This document shows positions 1 to 6,721 of a DNA stretch of 9,148 nucleotides, piece after piece. This stretch comes from Patescibacteria group bacterium (lineage in GTDB: Bacteria > Patescibacteriota > Patescibacteriia > UBA1558 > S5-K13): NCBI GenBank assembly GCA_028703545.1, contig JAQVMR010000036.1, positions 1 through 9,148 of the forward strand, read 5' to 3'. The position numbers and the translations under genes are program-made. The notes beneath the pieces were generated by a model that was not told the origin of the DNA, did no database searches, and was given only the letters and a program-made list of their open reading frames with translations. How positions within the stretch are numbered: position 1 is the stretch's first letter; each line of letters begins with the position of its first letter.

Positions 1-114
1 ATCTTTCATCTCACGACTTGATAATGTATTTGTCATTTCTAATAATCTATCCGCTAACGTGGATTTCCCATGATCAATATGTGCAATGATACAAAAATTT
101 CTAATATTTGACAT
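1..114 (-). CDS. lepA: Elongation factor 4 (LepA), N-terminal fragment
   Basis: These are the first 38 codons of the ribosome-associated GTPase EF-4/LepA; the rest lies beyond the window edge. The translation starts MSNIRNFCIIAHIDHGKST. It contains the P-loop AHIDHGKST, in the form typical of LepA and other translational GTPases, followed by LADRLLE, and the IRNFCIIAHIDHGKSTLADR arrangement is characteristic of LepA rather than EF-Tu or EF-G. The family binds GTP and the ribosome and acts on translocation in the cytoplasm. The ATG (112-114) lies one base after the murJ stop codon, so the gene is almost certainly co-transcribed with murJ. No Shine-Dalgarno sequence is visible in the end of murJ, so translational coupling is likely. 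The other product classes with this P-loop (TypA, EF-G) fit the flanking residues less well. Confidence 0.93.
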   Translation of the reverse strand, partial: MSNIRNFCIIAHIDHGKSTLADRLLEMTNTLSSREMKD

Positions 115-115
115 A

Positions 116-1684
116 TTATTGTCTATTAACAATTTTTTTAAAATATTTTTTTATAAGTTGAACTTCCTCTAATTTTTCAAATATTGAAATAAAATAATAT
201 AGGGCAAGGCTTATTGTAAATAAAATTATAAATTCTGCCAATACCTCTATAAACGATTCTATTCCAATAAATTTTATATAAATTAATCTCGCAACACACA
301 TTAAAACAAAAATAATTATACAATTAAAAAATATTTTTATAAAATATGATGAAAAGTTTTTAATATGAAAAACTTTATATTTTACTGAAAGATTAATTAA
401 AAGCAATAAACAATTTAAAATATTACTAATTGAAAATCCTAGTGCTATTCCCTTTATTCCCATCATTTTTGATAAAATAAAACAAAGTATTATATTTGCA
501 ATTAAACTAATTATTGCTATTATAACAGGTGTTTTTGTATTCTCATAAGCATAAAAAACACGTGCAATTATTGCTGAAACACATTGAAATATAAGTGATA
601 CAGAAAAAACTCCTAAAACACCAGCCGTGTAGTTAACATTTTGTAAATTAAAATTTCCGGCGCCTAAAATAATTTTTACTATCTCAAATCTTGTTAAAAT
701 CATAAAGACGGAAAGCGGCAAAACAAAAAAGGTAATTTTTCGTAAATTTTTCTCTAAATAAATCTTTAGATCTTTGTGGTTTGCACTCCCGACAAATTCT
801 GACAGAACTGGAAATATGGCAACTGCAATAGAAACACCAAAAATACTCACAACGAATGATTGCAAATTCAAAGCAAAATAAAATATAGAAATACTTCCTG
901 CAATAAGCGATGAGGCAATCATAGTGATAACAATCTGATTTATTTGATTTACAACAAGTCCAAAAGTTCTTGGAATCATTAATTTAAAAATCCTTAAAAC
1001 ATTTTTATCTTTAAAATTAAAAAGAAATTCATATTTCCATCCAAGTTTTATTACTTCTATTAATTGAATTAAAAAATGAAGTAATGCACCGAGTACGACT
1101 CCCCAGGCAAGCATATCATAACCAAAATATTTTGATGCAATTATTCCCACAATTAATCCTAAATTATAAAAAACTGGCGCAATACTATAGGTAATATAAG
1201 TTTTTTTTGAATTTAATATTGAACTCATAACAGAAGAAAATCCAAAAATTACAACACTTATAAGCATTATTGAGCTAAGACGAGCTGTGAGCTGTAATTG
1301 AAAATAATTAAATCCAGGCGCTAAAAGTTTCACTAAAAAATCAATATTAAAAAATGCGATTAAACAAAGTACTGACAAAATTAATGTAATTATATTTAAA
1401 ACCGAATTTGATACTTTTATAGCATGTTTCTCGTCTTCTTTGCTTAATTTTACAAAAACAGGCACAAATGCACTGGCCAGCGCTCCTAAAATCAAAGAAT
1501 TAAAAATAAAATCCGGAATTCTAAATGCAGCAAAATATGAATCTAAAATATGTCCCGCGCCAAAATTTGATGCAAGTATTCTATCTCTTAAAAGCCCCAG
1601 AATCTTACTTAAAACAGAAAAAACGCTAATTAATATAGCGCCACCCAGAACTGTCTTATTTAAACTTTTAAATATGTTTTTCAT
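116..1684 (-). CDS. murJ: MurJ/MviN-family lipid II flippase
   Basis: This is a 522-residue polytopic membrane protein of the MOP superfamily, close to the roughly 510 residues of E. coli MurJ and hydrophobic throughout, consistent with 14 membrane helices. The family flips lipid-linked peptidoglycan precursor (lipid II) across the cytoplasmic membrane. Family hallmarks near the N-terminus are the LGLLRDRILASNFGAG stretch (29-44), D48, the AAFRIPD segment (52-58) and the GALASAFVPVF segment (67-77). The FGVSIAVAIFPVLSEF block (282-297) is also typical. Several cavity arginines known from E. coli MurJ appear replaced (K27, F61, N273), while R33, D34 and D48 are kept; see findings. The ATG at 1682-1684 gives the canonical N-terminus. 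The gene has its own -10 box and follows a terminator, and lepA starts one base after its stop. A role in exporting another lipid-linked glycan is possible given the neighbouring glycosyltransferases. Confidence 0.93.
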   Translation of the reverse strand: MKNIFKSLNKTVLGGAILISVFSVLSKILGLLRDRILASNFGAGHILDSYFAAFRIPDFIFNSLILGALASAFVPVFVKLSKEDEKHAIKVSNSVLNIITLILSVLCLIAFFNIDFLVKLLAPGFNYFQLQLTARLSSIMLISVVIFGFSSVMSSILNSKKTYITYSIAPVFYNLGLIVGIIASKYFGYDMLAWGVVLGALLHFLIQLIEVIKLGWKYEFLFNFKDKNVLRIFKLMIPRTFGLVVNQINQIVITMIASSLIAGSISIFYFALNLQSFVVSIFGVSIAVAIFPVLSEFVGSANHKDLKIYLEKNLRKITFFVLPLSVFMILTRFEIVKIILGAGNFNLQNVNYTAGVLGVFSVSLIFQCVSAIIARVFYAYENTKTPVIIAIISLIANIILCFILSKMMGIKGIALGFSISNILNCLLLLINLSVKYKVFHIKNFSSYFIKIFFNCIIIFVLMCVARLIYIKFIGIESFIEVLAEFIILFTISLALYYFISIFEKLEEVQLIKKYFKKIVNRQ

Positions 1685-1698
1685 TTATTTATAAATGT

Positions 1699-1707
1699 AT
1701 TATAGCA
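1699..1707 (-). promoter_or_regulatory. Extended -10 promoter of murJ-lepA
   Basis: On the minus strand the sequence reads TGC-TATAAT (TATAAT at 1699-1704, TG-N at 1705-1707), a perfect extended -10 element. The hexamer 17 bases upstream, TGGATT, is a weak -35 match, as expected for an extended -10 promoter. Only 14 bases separate the -10 box from the murJ ATG, so transcription should begin about 7 bases before the start codon. The element sits just downstream of the terminator of the preceding unit, which supports it as a real promoter. Confidence 0.65.
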
Positions 1708-1717
1708 AAAATTAACT

Positions 1718-1744
1718 AAAAATCCATCCATTGGGTGGATTTTT
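1718..1744 (-). terminator. Intrinsic terminator after the 252-residue membrane protein gene
   Basis: Bases 1718-1729 pair with 1733-1744 around a 3-base loop. The core ATCCA/TGGAT is flanked by A5 and T5. In the minus-strand RNA there is one C/A mismatch near the apex, and the stem is followed by a U run. In the plus-strand RNA the same position is a U-G wobble, so the hairpin could act in both directions. It begins 18 bases after the stop of the 252-residue gene and precedes the murJ promoter. Confidence 0.72.
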
Positions 1745-1762
1745 ATATTGTATATAAAAAAT

Positions 1763-2521
1763 TTAAACTTTTGGAGTTTCTGATTTTACTTCTGAGATAA
1801 CTGAATTATTAAAATTTACTTCCTTCATCTTTTTATAAACATAGGCCGTTGCGACATAAGAGATTGGTATTGTTACTAAAATTCCAACGCCCAAACACAA
1901 TAATCCCAATAAATTAATCAACCCCAAGACAAAACCCAAAACCAAAAGAGACCAAACTAATTTTTTTGTAATTTTATTACTATTTTTTAATGAATTAATA
2001 ATTCCCGATCCCTCAGTTATAAAGTATGGATAATAACTTAATCTTATTGAATATATAATCATAAATACAAGTGAGGCTAATCCCAAAACACCCAATATAA
2101 TATTAATAATTATATTAACTTTTAAAACTGCCATCAAGATAAAAAATGCAAAAATCACACTCGTTGGTAAAAAAATAAAAATACTAAACAAAATAGAAGC
2201 TAATAAATATTTAATAAATAAATTAGAGTAAGAGAATAAATCTTTAATTTTTGGTTTTTCTATTTTGTCATAAACAATATTAAGACATATTTTTATAATC
2301 CCGATTGAAATGATAATTTGCAAAACCCAAATTATTATATAAGACAAAAGACCTGCGGCAGAAAATTGATTTTCTTCCGTTGTCGTTAATTCATTAACAA
2401 TTTTAGGGATGTAGGCTATTAAAAGAACAATAATAGACAATAAAATAAAAAAACTTAAATGTTTTTTTATTTTTTCCCAAGAATAATTTACTACTTCTTT
2501 GATTGTAAAAATATTTGTCAT
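1763..2521 (-). CDS. Multi-pass integral membrane protein, DUF975-like, function unknown
   Basis: This is a 252-residue protein with about five or six membrane segments: roughly 22-43, 59-80, 103-130, 133-160, and a long hydrophobic stretch at 188-228 that probably holds two helices. The overall plan resembles the DUF975/COG5523-type predicted membrane proteins: a short amphipathic N-terminus with a W (NYSWEKIKKH), paired helices, and a C-terminal glycine-rich hydrophobic segment ending ILVTIPISYVATAYVYKKM. The resemblance is recalled from the family's appearance, not from a search. No catalytic motif is visible, and the last ~20 residues are polar and presumably cytoplasmic. It follows the DUF4012 gene in the same unit and precedes a terminator, so a role in the cell envelope alongside that protein is plausible, but its function is not known. 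The start codon lies directly after a 7-base repeat array, and no Shine-Dalgarno is present. Confidence 0.85.
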   Translation of the reverse strand: MTNIFTIKEVVNYSWEKIKKHLSFFILLSIIVLLIAYIPKIVNELTTTEENQFSAAGLLSYIIIWVLQIIISIGIIKICLNIVYDKIEKPKIKDLFSYSNLFIKYLLASILFSIFIFLPTSVIFAFFILMAVLKVNIIINIILGVLGLASLVFMIIYSIRLSYYPYFITEGSGIINSLKNSNKITKKLVWSLLVLGFVLGLINLLGLLCLGVGILVTIPISYVATAYVYKKMKEVNFNNSVISEVKSETPKV

Positions 2522-2524
2522 AGG

Positions 2525-2630
2525 TTTAGCTATTAGCTTTTAGCCCTCGGCCTTCAGCTATTTTTTATATATTAATTTAAAAACTGATTTCAATTCCTGA
2601 AAGCTTATAGCTAATTGCTAAAAGCTAAAT
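2525..2630. repeat. Convergent pair of 7-base repeat arrays filling the gap between two genes
   Basis: On the plus strand, 2525-2558 reads in 7-base steps TTTAGC, TATTAGC, TTTTAGC, CCTCGGC, CTTCAGC, with GC falling exactly every 7 bases (2530, 2537, 2544, 2551, 2558). On the minus strand, starting at 2630 and running down to 2596, a second array reads ATTTAGC, TTTTAGC, AATTAGC, TATAAGC, TTTCAGG, again with an exact 7-base period. The two arrays face each other around an AT-rich centre of about 37 bases. Compared as inverted repeats they match at 25 of 34 positions, so a long imperfect hairpin is possible. The right array begins on the last base of the DUF4012 stop codon, and the left array ends 3 bases before the ATG of the next gene. 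Its role is unknown. Confidence 0.85.
2564..2593 (-). promoter_or_regulatory. Possible internal promoter between the repeat arrays
   Basis: On the minus strand TTGAAA (2588-2593) is followed after 18 bases by TATAAA (2564-2569). Each hexamer matches the sigma-70 consensus at five of six positions. It lies in the loop between the two 7-base repeat arrays and would start transcripts near 2557, making the left array the 5' leader of the 252-residue membrane protein gene. Such matches occur by chance in AT-rich DNA, so this is tentative. Confidence 0.3.
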
Positions 2631-5392
2631 TATTTTTTATCTAAAATAAATCCGTTTGCAAAATCATGTGAAAATTCTGCATTTGAATTAAAATTTTCTA
2701 AATTTGACCAAATCAATTTGAGTGAATCAGACCATTTATAATTAAATTCTATATCTCCCTCTATTCCCGATTGCTTCTGATAAATTACGGAATAACTGCT
2801 AAATTTATTAGAATTGTCTTTGAATAATCCGTTTAAAAATGACTGCAATGATTCAAAACTTAATATAAATGGTAGCTCATATTTTACATAAACAATTTTT
2901 TCTTCACCAGGACGAATTTCTTGCCAAGCAGCAAAAGTTGTTTTTCCCAGCTCATCAAATATTTCAATTCCAGATGCCTTGTCAATAGATACTCTTCCTT
3001 GTAACTCCAATAATTTTCCAAATTCCTGAGATCCATATGCTGGTTTTACATAATCTTTTTCTGGAAAAGAATCAAATCCACCAGCTTCAAGTAATTTAGA
3101 ACCACGCGGAACATAAATTCTCATATAATTTTTATTTGTAGCTTGTGCAAAAAAATTATCAGAAACTTCATTAAATTTTCTTACAATTCTTACTGTATCA
3201 ATAATTTTTCCATTAGAAAGCACCTCAACATTATGATAAATTTTTTGTTTTATAAATTCGTCTGTTTTCCCTCCACCAATATTTGTATTTACAACAGATA
3301 AATAATCCTTGTCCGTCTCTCTCACAGAACCAGACCAACCATAGTTATCTACAAATGCTTCTAGGGAAGAATCACTAAAATACATCTGAATATCTTTACT
3401 TGAAACTCCTATATCAAAAAGTTTCACGATTTCCACATAATTTAAATTTTTATCATTAAATAATCTGTCCAATATTTTTTGCATCATCTCACCTATAACT
3501 TTTTTGGGTTTGTTTTCTTCTTTATCATATTTAAATTCAACAATTTCTTGAATTTCTTTATAAAAATTGTTTTCTGTTATGTCTAAATTATACTCATCTA
3601 TGTGTACCGGGCCCGTCAACTTCAAAACATCAAGCATTAAATCACTATTTATTGAAATTACTCCATCAACGGTCTGTCCACCAGCCCTTTCAAAATTTTC
3701 TGCAATTGTTGAATATGATATTGGTGCATCGACCCACCAGTTCATATCCCAAAAATAAAAATTTGGGTTTATGAGCCACATTGGTTTGGGTGCTATAAAA
3801 CTGTCTGTAATTCCAGCTCTATAATCATATGGTCCGCCCGGTGGAACAATTATATTTTGAATTTCTCCTTGTTTTATATCAACTATAGCAATTGAACCTA
3901 TAAAACCTCCCGTTGGACGAATTTCGTTATTATTTTGAAATAATAATAAATATCTTTTCATTCCATCCGAACCCAAAATTTGATTTGTAACATCAAAAAG
4001 TGAGTTAATTCTATCTATATTTGAAGCAAGTAATGGAAATTTATTCTTCATTAATTTAAATTTTTCTCTATATTCTTGTGGTAAAACACTTTCATCGATC
4101 TCAGATATATTTTTACCAGCCAATTTAAGACTATCCCTACATTTATATAAATTATCATAAATTAATTGAATTTTTTGTGTTATCGTAAGACCATCTTGTT
4201 CCTTTAATGCTGAATTTATATAAACAGCTGATTCTGATAATAATGCACCTGTTTCAATTAATTTTTCTCCATAATCAATCTGTTTTCCTTGATTTGGAAT
4301 TAATTTTAATATCTGGTTTATAACTTCTCCATTTTGACTTATTTCATTTTCGGCTTCTTTAAATTTTTGATTAGCGTTTGAAAAATTTGTCTCTGCATTT
4401 TCAAAATCATATCCAACCATTGACCTTATCCCACTTTCTAAACTCTGATAAGCTTGCTCGGAAATTCCAAGTACCCTTCCCTTCGTTTCATTTAGTTTAT
4501 TTACAAAAGCAGAAAAATTAATAATTATAATGATTAAAATAGAACTTATTACAAAAGCAAATAATTTTCTATAAAACTTAAACCCGCTTGACTTAAATAA
4601 TTTTGAAGGTTCTATTTTTGAAACCTCTAATTTGATTTCCCTATATCTGTTTTTAGGTTTTTTTTCTGAAACAACAAACATTTTATAAACTCCACGACCA
4701 AGCATATCTACCGAAGCAACAAAGGAAACGCTGGCATTTACAATACCTTTCGCAATATATTTAACTGGATAAAGTGAATAAATAAAAAAATTATTAGTTC
4801 CCTCACCAAGAAAATAAACTAATTTAACAAATTTATTTTTTAGTAATATTTTTGAAATTTCCTTAAAATAAGAATCTGAAACGCTTCTAAGTGTTTTTTT
4901 CTTGGGAATGTCAAAAAATAAATCTTGATTTATATTTTTACCTTTTTGCACCCCATCTCTTAAATTGATAACATGCTGCGAATTTTTATTCGTACTGACG
5001 CTTCCAAGTACGCTAGAGTCATTGTCTCCTATTTTTATTTTGTAGTTAAAATTTTGTCTTAAAAATTCTGCGTCAGCCGCATCTTGTTTTATAATTTTTT
5101 CAATTTCATCAAGCTCTGTGGGGTCTTCGATAGTTTTTTTATTTTCAATAACTTCCTTTTTTAAATCCAAAAAATTTGGTGAATAATTAATTTCAGCATC
5201 TTTTAAAAATGAATCTATATCATTTAAAACTTCATTATTATAATACAAAAAATTATTCTCATTTATATTAGGAGAAATTTCTTCTATACTAGAAACATTT
5301 ATTTTTTTGATTTTTTCTTTTATAACAGAAGAATTCTTCCTTTTAGCTACTTTTTTAGGAAGATTTTTCCGTAAGACATTTGTCTTTTTCAT
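2630..5392 (-). CDS. DUF4012 family membrane-anchored extracytoplasmic protein
   Basis: This is a 920-residue protein. Residues 1-~270 are hydrophilic, rich in K, N and E, and predicted cytoplasmic, with a semi-hydrophobic patch near 195-240. A single clear membrane helix (about 275-297, core FVISSILIIIIINFSAFVN) leads into a helical region (about 305-395) and then the DUF4012 signature: YLLLFQNNNEIRPTGGFIGS from about residue 480, followed by VPPGGPYD, the aromatic NFYFWDMNWW segment, and GQTVDGVISIN. A later NIGGGKTDEF motif (about 700) and a beta-rich C-terminus are typical of the family. The biochemical function of DUF4012 is not known. These proteins commonly occur beside polysaccharide or cell-surface glycosyltransferase genes, as here, so a role in surface glycan handling is inferred. 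The ATG lies 7 bases after a -10 box. The gene leads its own unit with the small membrane protein. The long cytoplasmic N-terminus could contact cytoplasmic partners. Confidence 0.92.
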   Translation of the reverse strand: MKKTNVLRKNLPKKVAKRKNSSVIKEKIKKINVSSIEEISPNINENNFLYYNNEVLNDIDSFLKDAEINYSPNFLDLKKEVIENKKTIEDPTELDEIEKIIKQDAADAEFLRQNFNYKIKIGDNDSSVLGSVSTNKNSQHVINLRDGVQKGKNINQDLFFDIPKKKTLRSVSDSYFKEISKILLKNKFVKLVYFLGEGTNNFFIYSLYPVKYIAKGIVNASVSFVASVDMLGRGVYKMFVVSEKKPKNRYREIKLEVSKIEPSKLFKSSGFKFYRKLFAFVISSILIIIIINFSAFVNKLNETKGRVLGISEQAYQSLESGIRSMVGYDFENAETNFSNANQKFKEAENEISQNGEVINQILKLIPNQGKQIDYGEKLIETGALLSESAVYINSALKEQDGLTITQKIQLIYDNLYKCRDSLKLAGKNISEIDESVLPQEYREKFKLMKNKFPLLASNIDRINSLFDVTNQILGSDGMKRYLLLFQNNNEIRPTGGFIGSIAIVDIKQGEIQNIIVPPGGPYDYRAGITDSFIAPKPMWLINPNFYFWDMNWWVDAPISYSTIAENFERAGGQTVDGVISINSDLMLDVLKLTGPVHIDEYNLDITENNFYKEIQEIVEFKYDKEENKPKKVIGEMMQKILDRLFNDKNLNYVEIVKLFDIGVSSKDIQMYFSDSSLEAFVDNYGWSGSVRETDKDYLSVVNTNIGGGKTDEFIKQKIYHNVEVLSNGKIIDTVRIVRKFNEVSDNFFAQATNKNYMRIYVPRGSKLLEAGGFDSFPEKDYVKPAYGSQEFGKLLELQGRVSIDKASGIEIFDELGKTTFAAWQEIRPGEEKIVYVKYELPFILSFESLQSFLNGLFKDNSNKFSSYSVIYQKQSGIEGDIEFNYKWSDSLKLIWSNLENFNSNAEFSHDFANGFILDKK

Positions 5393-5399
5393 ATATTAT

Positions 5400-5428
5400 A
5401 TTATACAACTTTTTCAGAAAATTGAAAA
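5400..5428 (-). promoter_or_regulatory. Promoter of the DUF4012 unit
   Basis: On the minus strand a perfect TATAAT (5400-5405) lies 17 bases downstream of TTTTCA (5423-5428), which matches the -35 consensus at four of six positions. A second overlapping TATAAT occurs at 5395-5400. Only 7 bases separate the first -10 box from the ATG of the DUF4012 gene, so the mRNA should start at or next to the start codon. The promoter follows the terminator of the glycosyltransferase unit. Confidence 0.62.
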
Positions 5429-5450
5429 ATATTTTGATAAAAAATTGTTT

Positions 5451-5485
5451 AAAAATAAAAAAATGCGCTCTCTTGCGAAAAGCGC
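5451..5485 (-). terminator. Strong intrinsic terminator of the glycosyltransferase unit
   Basis: In the minus-strand RNA, GCGCUUUU pairs with GAGAGCGC (8 pairs, two of them G-U) around a CGCAA loop, covering 5465-5485. It is followed by an A and then by U7-A-U5 (down to 5451). This is a textbook Rho-independent terminator placed about 47 bases after the stop codon of the last glycosyltransferase gene. Its GC-rich stem stands out against the AT-rich surroundings. Confidence 0.85.
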
Positions 5486-5532
5486 TTATTGATTCAGTCT
5501 ATTTCATATCTAGACGAAAAAATTGCCTAATT

Positions 5533-6636
5533 TTATTGATAAATCTCTACTGTTTCTTTTGTCATTTTTTCCCAGCTATAATTTTTCAATAATTCTTGTG
5601 AATTTACCCTTAAATCTTCTTTTAAATTAGCATCGTTAAGAATTTTATTTAATCCTTCTATAAAATTAGTTTCGTTTTTTGGATCAAAATAAATTGCACA
5701 ATCTTTTAATATTTCAGGAAGGCACGAATAATTACTTGATAAAACTACAGCTCCATTTGTCATTGCCTCAAGTGGTGGAAGTCCAAATCCTTCACAAAGC
5801 GACGGAAAAACATAAACACTACATTTTTTATATAAAATACTTAAATTAGGGTCATCTACAAATCCTGCAAAAATTATATTTTTGAAACCATTATCTGTAA
5901 CAAATTGCTTAAGGCGTTTATAAAAATAATCGTCTTGACCAACAAGAACTAATTCATAATTTTCTAAATTTTCAAATTTATTAAAGGCGGAAATTAAAAA
6001 CTCTAGATTTTTATGTGGATAGGCGTTTCCTACGTAAAGTAAAAAATCTTTTTTTATATTTAATTTATTTAAAATATCTAAATTTTCATTGTTTGATACC
6101 AGCTCGTGGGAAACGCCTTCGTAGGTAACGAAAACTTTCTCAGCCTTAGTCTTAAAAAAATTTACAATATCTAATTTTGTAAATTCTGATACAGCTATAA
6201 TTTTTTTAGATTTTTTTACTGCATGAGAAATCACAATTCTATATAAAATATTTTTTATAAAATACTTAATTGGTGAAAGTGTTGTGGCTCTTTGGGATGG
6301 GTATCTTGTAAGAATTAAATCATGAATTGTTACTATAAACGGAAATTTACAATAGAGAGGAACATTAAAATGTGGGAAATGAACTAAATCTGGTTTAATT
6401 TTTTTTAAAATTTTTGGCATTTCTATCTGCTCTTTTAATCCATACCAAGGAATATTAATTATAACTTTTTCAAAATTACAATTTTTTGGCTGATACTTAT
6501 TTTCATTTTCACGATTTATTAAAATAAAATAATTATTCTCGTGATCAATATTTTCTAAATTAAAAACTAACTCGCTAACATATCTGCCTATGCCAGTTGC
6601 AGTACCCATAAATCTTGCATCAATTACTATTTTCAT
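5533..6636 (-). CDS. GT4 family glycosyltransferase (third in operon)
   Basis: This is a 367-residue GT-B-fold glycosyltransferase of the GT4 family, the usual length for the family. It would transfer a sugar from a nucleotide-sugar donor to a lipid-linked or growing glycan at the cytoplasmic face of the membrane. The N-terminal acceptor domain starts MKIVIDARFMGTATGIGRYV, with the G-I-G-R loop at 16-19. The C-terminal donor domain shows the LLYVGNAYPHKNLEFLI segment (around 200), then VYVFPSLCEGFGLPPLEAM with the E-x7-E motif at E282 and E290, the conserved nucleotide-sugar binding pair. The ATG choice gives the canonical N-terminus. No Shine-Dalgarno is visible. It is separated from the preceding glycosyltransferase gene by a 7-base repeat array and ends before a terminator. 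It is similar in layout to its neighbour at 6715-7857 and could be an old duplicate. Donor and acceptor specificity cannot be read from sequence. Confidence 0.92.
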   Translation of the reverse strand: MKIVIDARFMGTATGIGRYVSELVFNLENIDHENNYFILINRENENKYQPKNCNFEKVIINIPWYGLKEQIEMPKILKKIKPDLVHFPHFNVPLYCKFPFIVTIHDLILTRYPSQRATTLSPIKYFIKNILYRIVISHAVKKSKKIIAVSEFTKLDIVNFFKTKAEKVFVTYEGVSHELVSNNENLDILNKLNIKKDFLLYVGNAYPHKNLEFLISAFNKFENLENYELVLVGQDDYFYKRLKQFVTDNGFKNIIFAGFVDDPNLSILYKKCSVYVFPSLCEGFGLPPLEAMTNGAVVLSSNYSCLPEILKDCAIYFDPKNETNFIEGLNKILNDANLKEDLRVNSQELLKNYSWEKMTKETVEIYQ

Positions 6637-6653
6637 AATATTAATTTTTTTGG

Positions 6654-6721
6654 ATTACAGATTTCAGATTTCAGGAAATGCATTTGTTAAAACCTAAAAT
6701 CTAAAAACTGGAACCTAGGAT
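6654..6721. repeat. Second convergent 7-base repeat array, between two glycosyltransferase genes
   Basis: On the plus strand, 6654-6674 holds ATTACAG, ATTTCAG, ATTTCAG. On the minus strand, from 6721 down to 6687, the units are ATCCTAG, GTTCCAG, TTTTTAG, ATTTTAG, GTTTTAA, in exact 7-base register. The arms face each other and can pair. In the minus-strand (sense) RNA most of the differences between the arms become G-U wobbles, giving about 17 of 20 paired positions across the core. The first minus-strand unit contains the TAG stop codon of the upstream gene. The spacer otherwise shows no promoter, so the flanking genes are probably co-transcribed. Confidence 0.8.

Noticed and set aside
1440..1694. 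84-residue plus-strand open frame opposite the murJ 5' end
   Set aside because: It is an antisense shadow of murJ with no recognisable domain and no promoter, and it lies fully within a well-supported gene.
2525..2630. CRISPR-like array
   Set aside because: The unit is only 7 bases with no spacers between copies, and the two halves are inverted. No cas genes are present.
3567..3758. 63-residue plus-strand open frame opposite the DUF4012 core
   Set aside because: It is the complement of the conserved DUF4012 segment, with no protein-like features or upstream signals.
5307..5592. Two overlapping plus-strand open frames spanning the DUF4012 start, the terminator and the end of a glycosyltransferase gene
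   Set aside because: They run through the promoter and the terminator hairpin and are low-complexity F/K/I-rich products of AT-rich DNA.
6637..6714. Separate promoter for the third glycosyltransferase gene
   Set aside because: A TGTAAT hexamer is present on minus but has no acceptable -35 at 16-18 bases and sits inside a repeat unit. Co-transcription is simpler.
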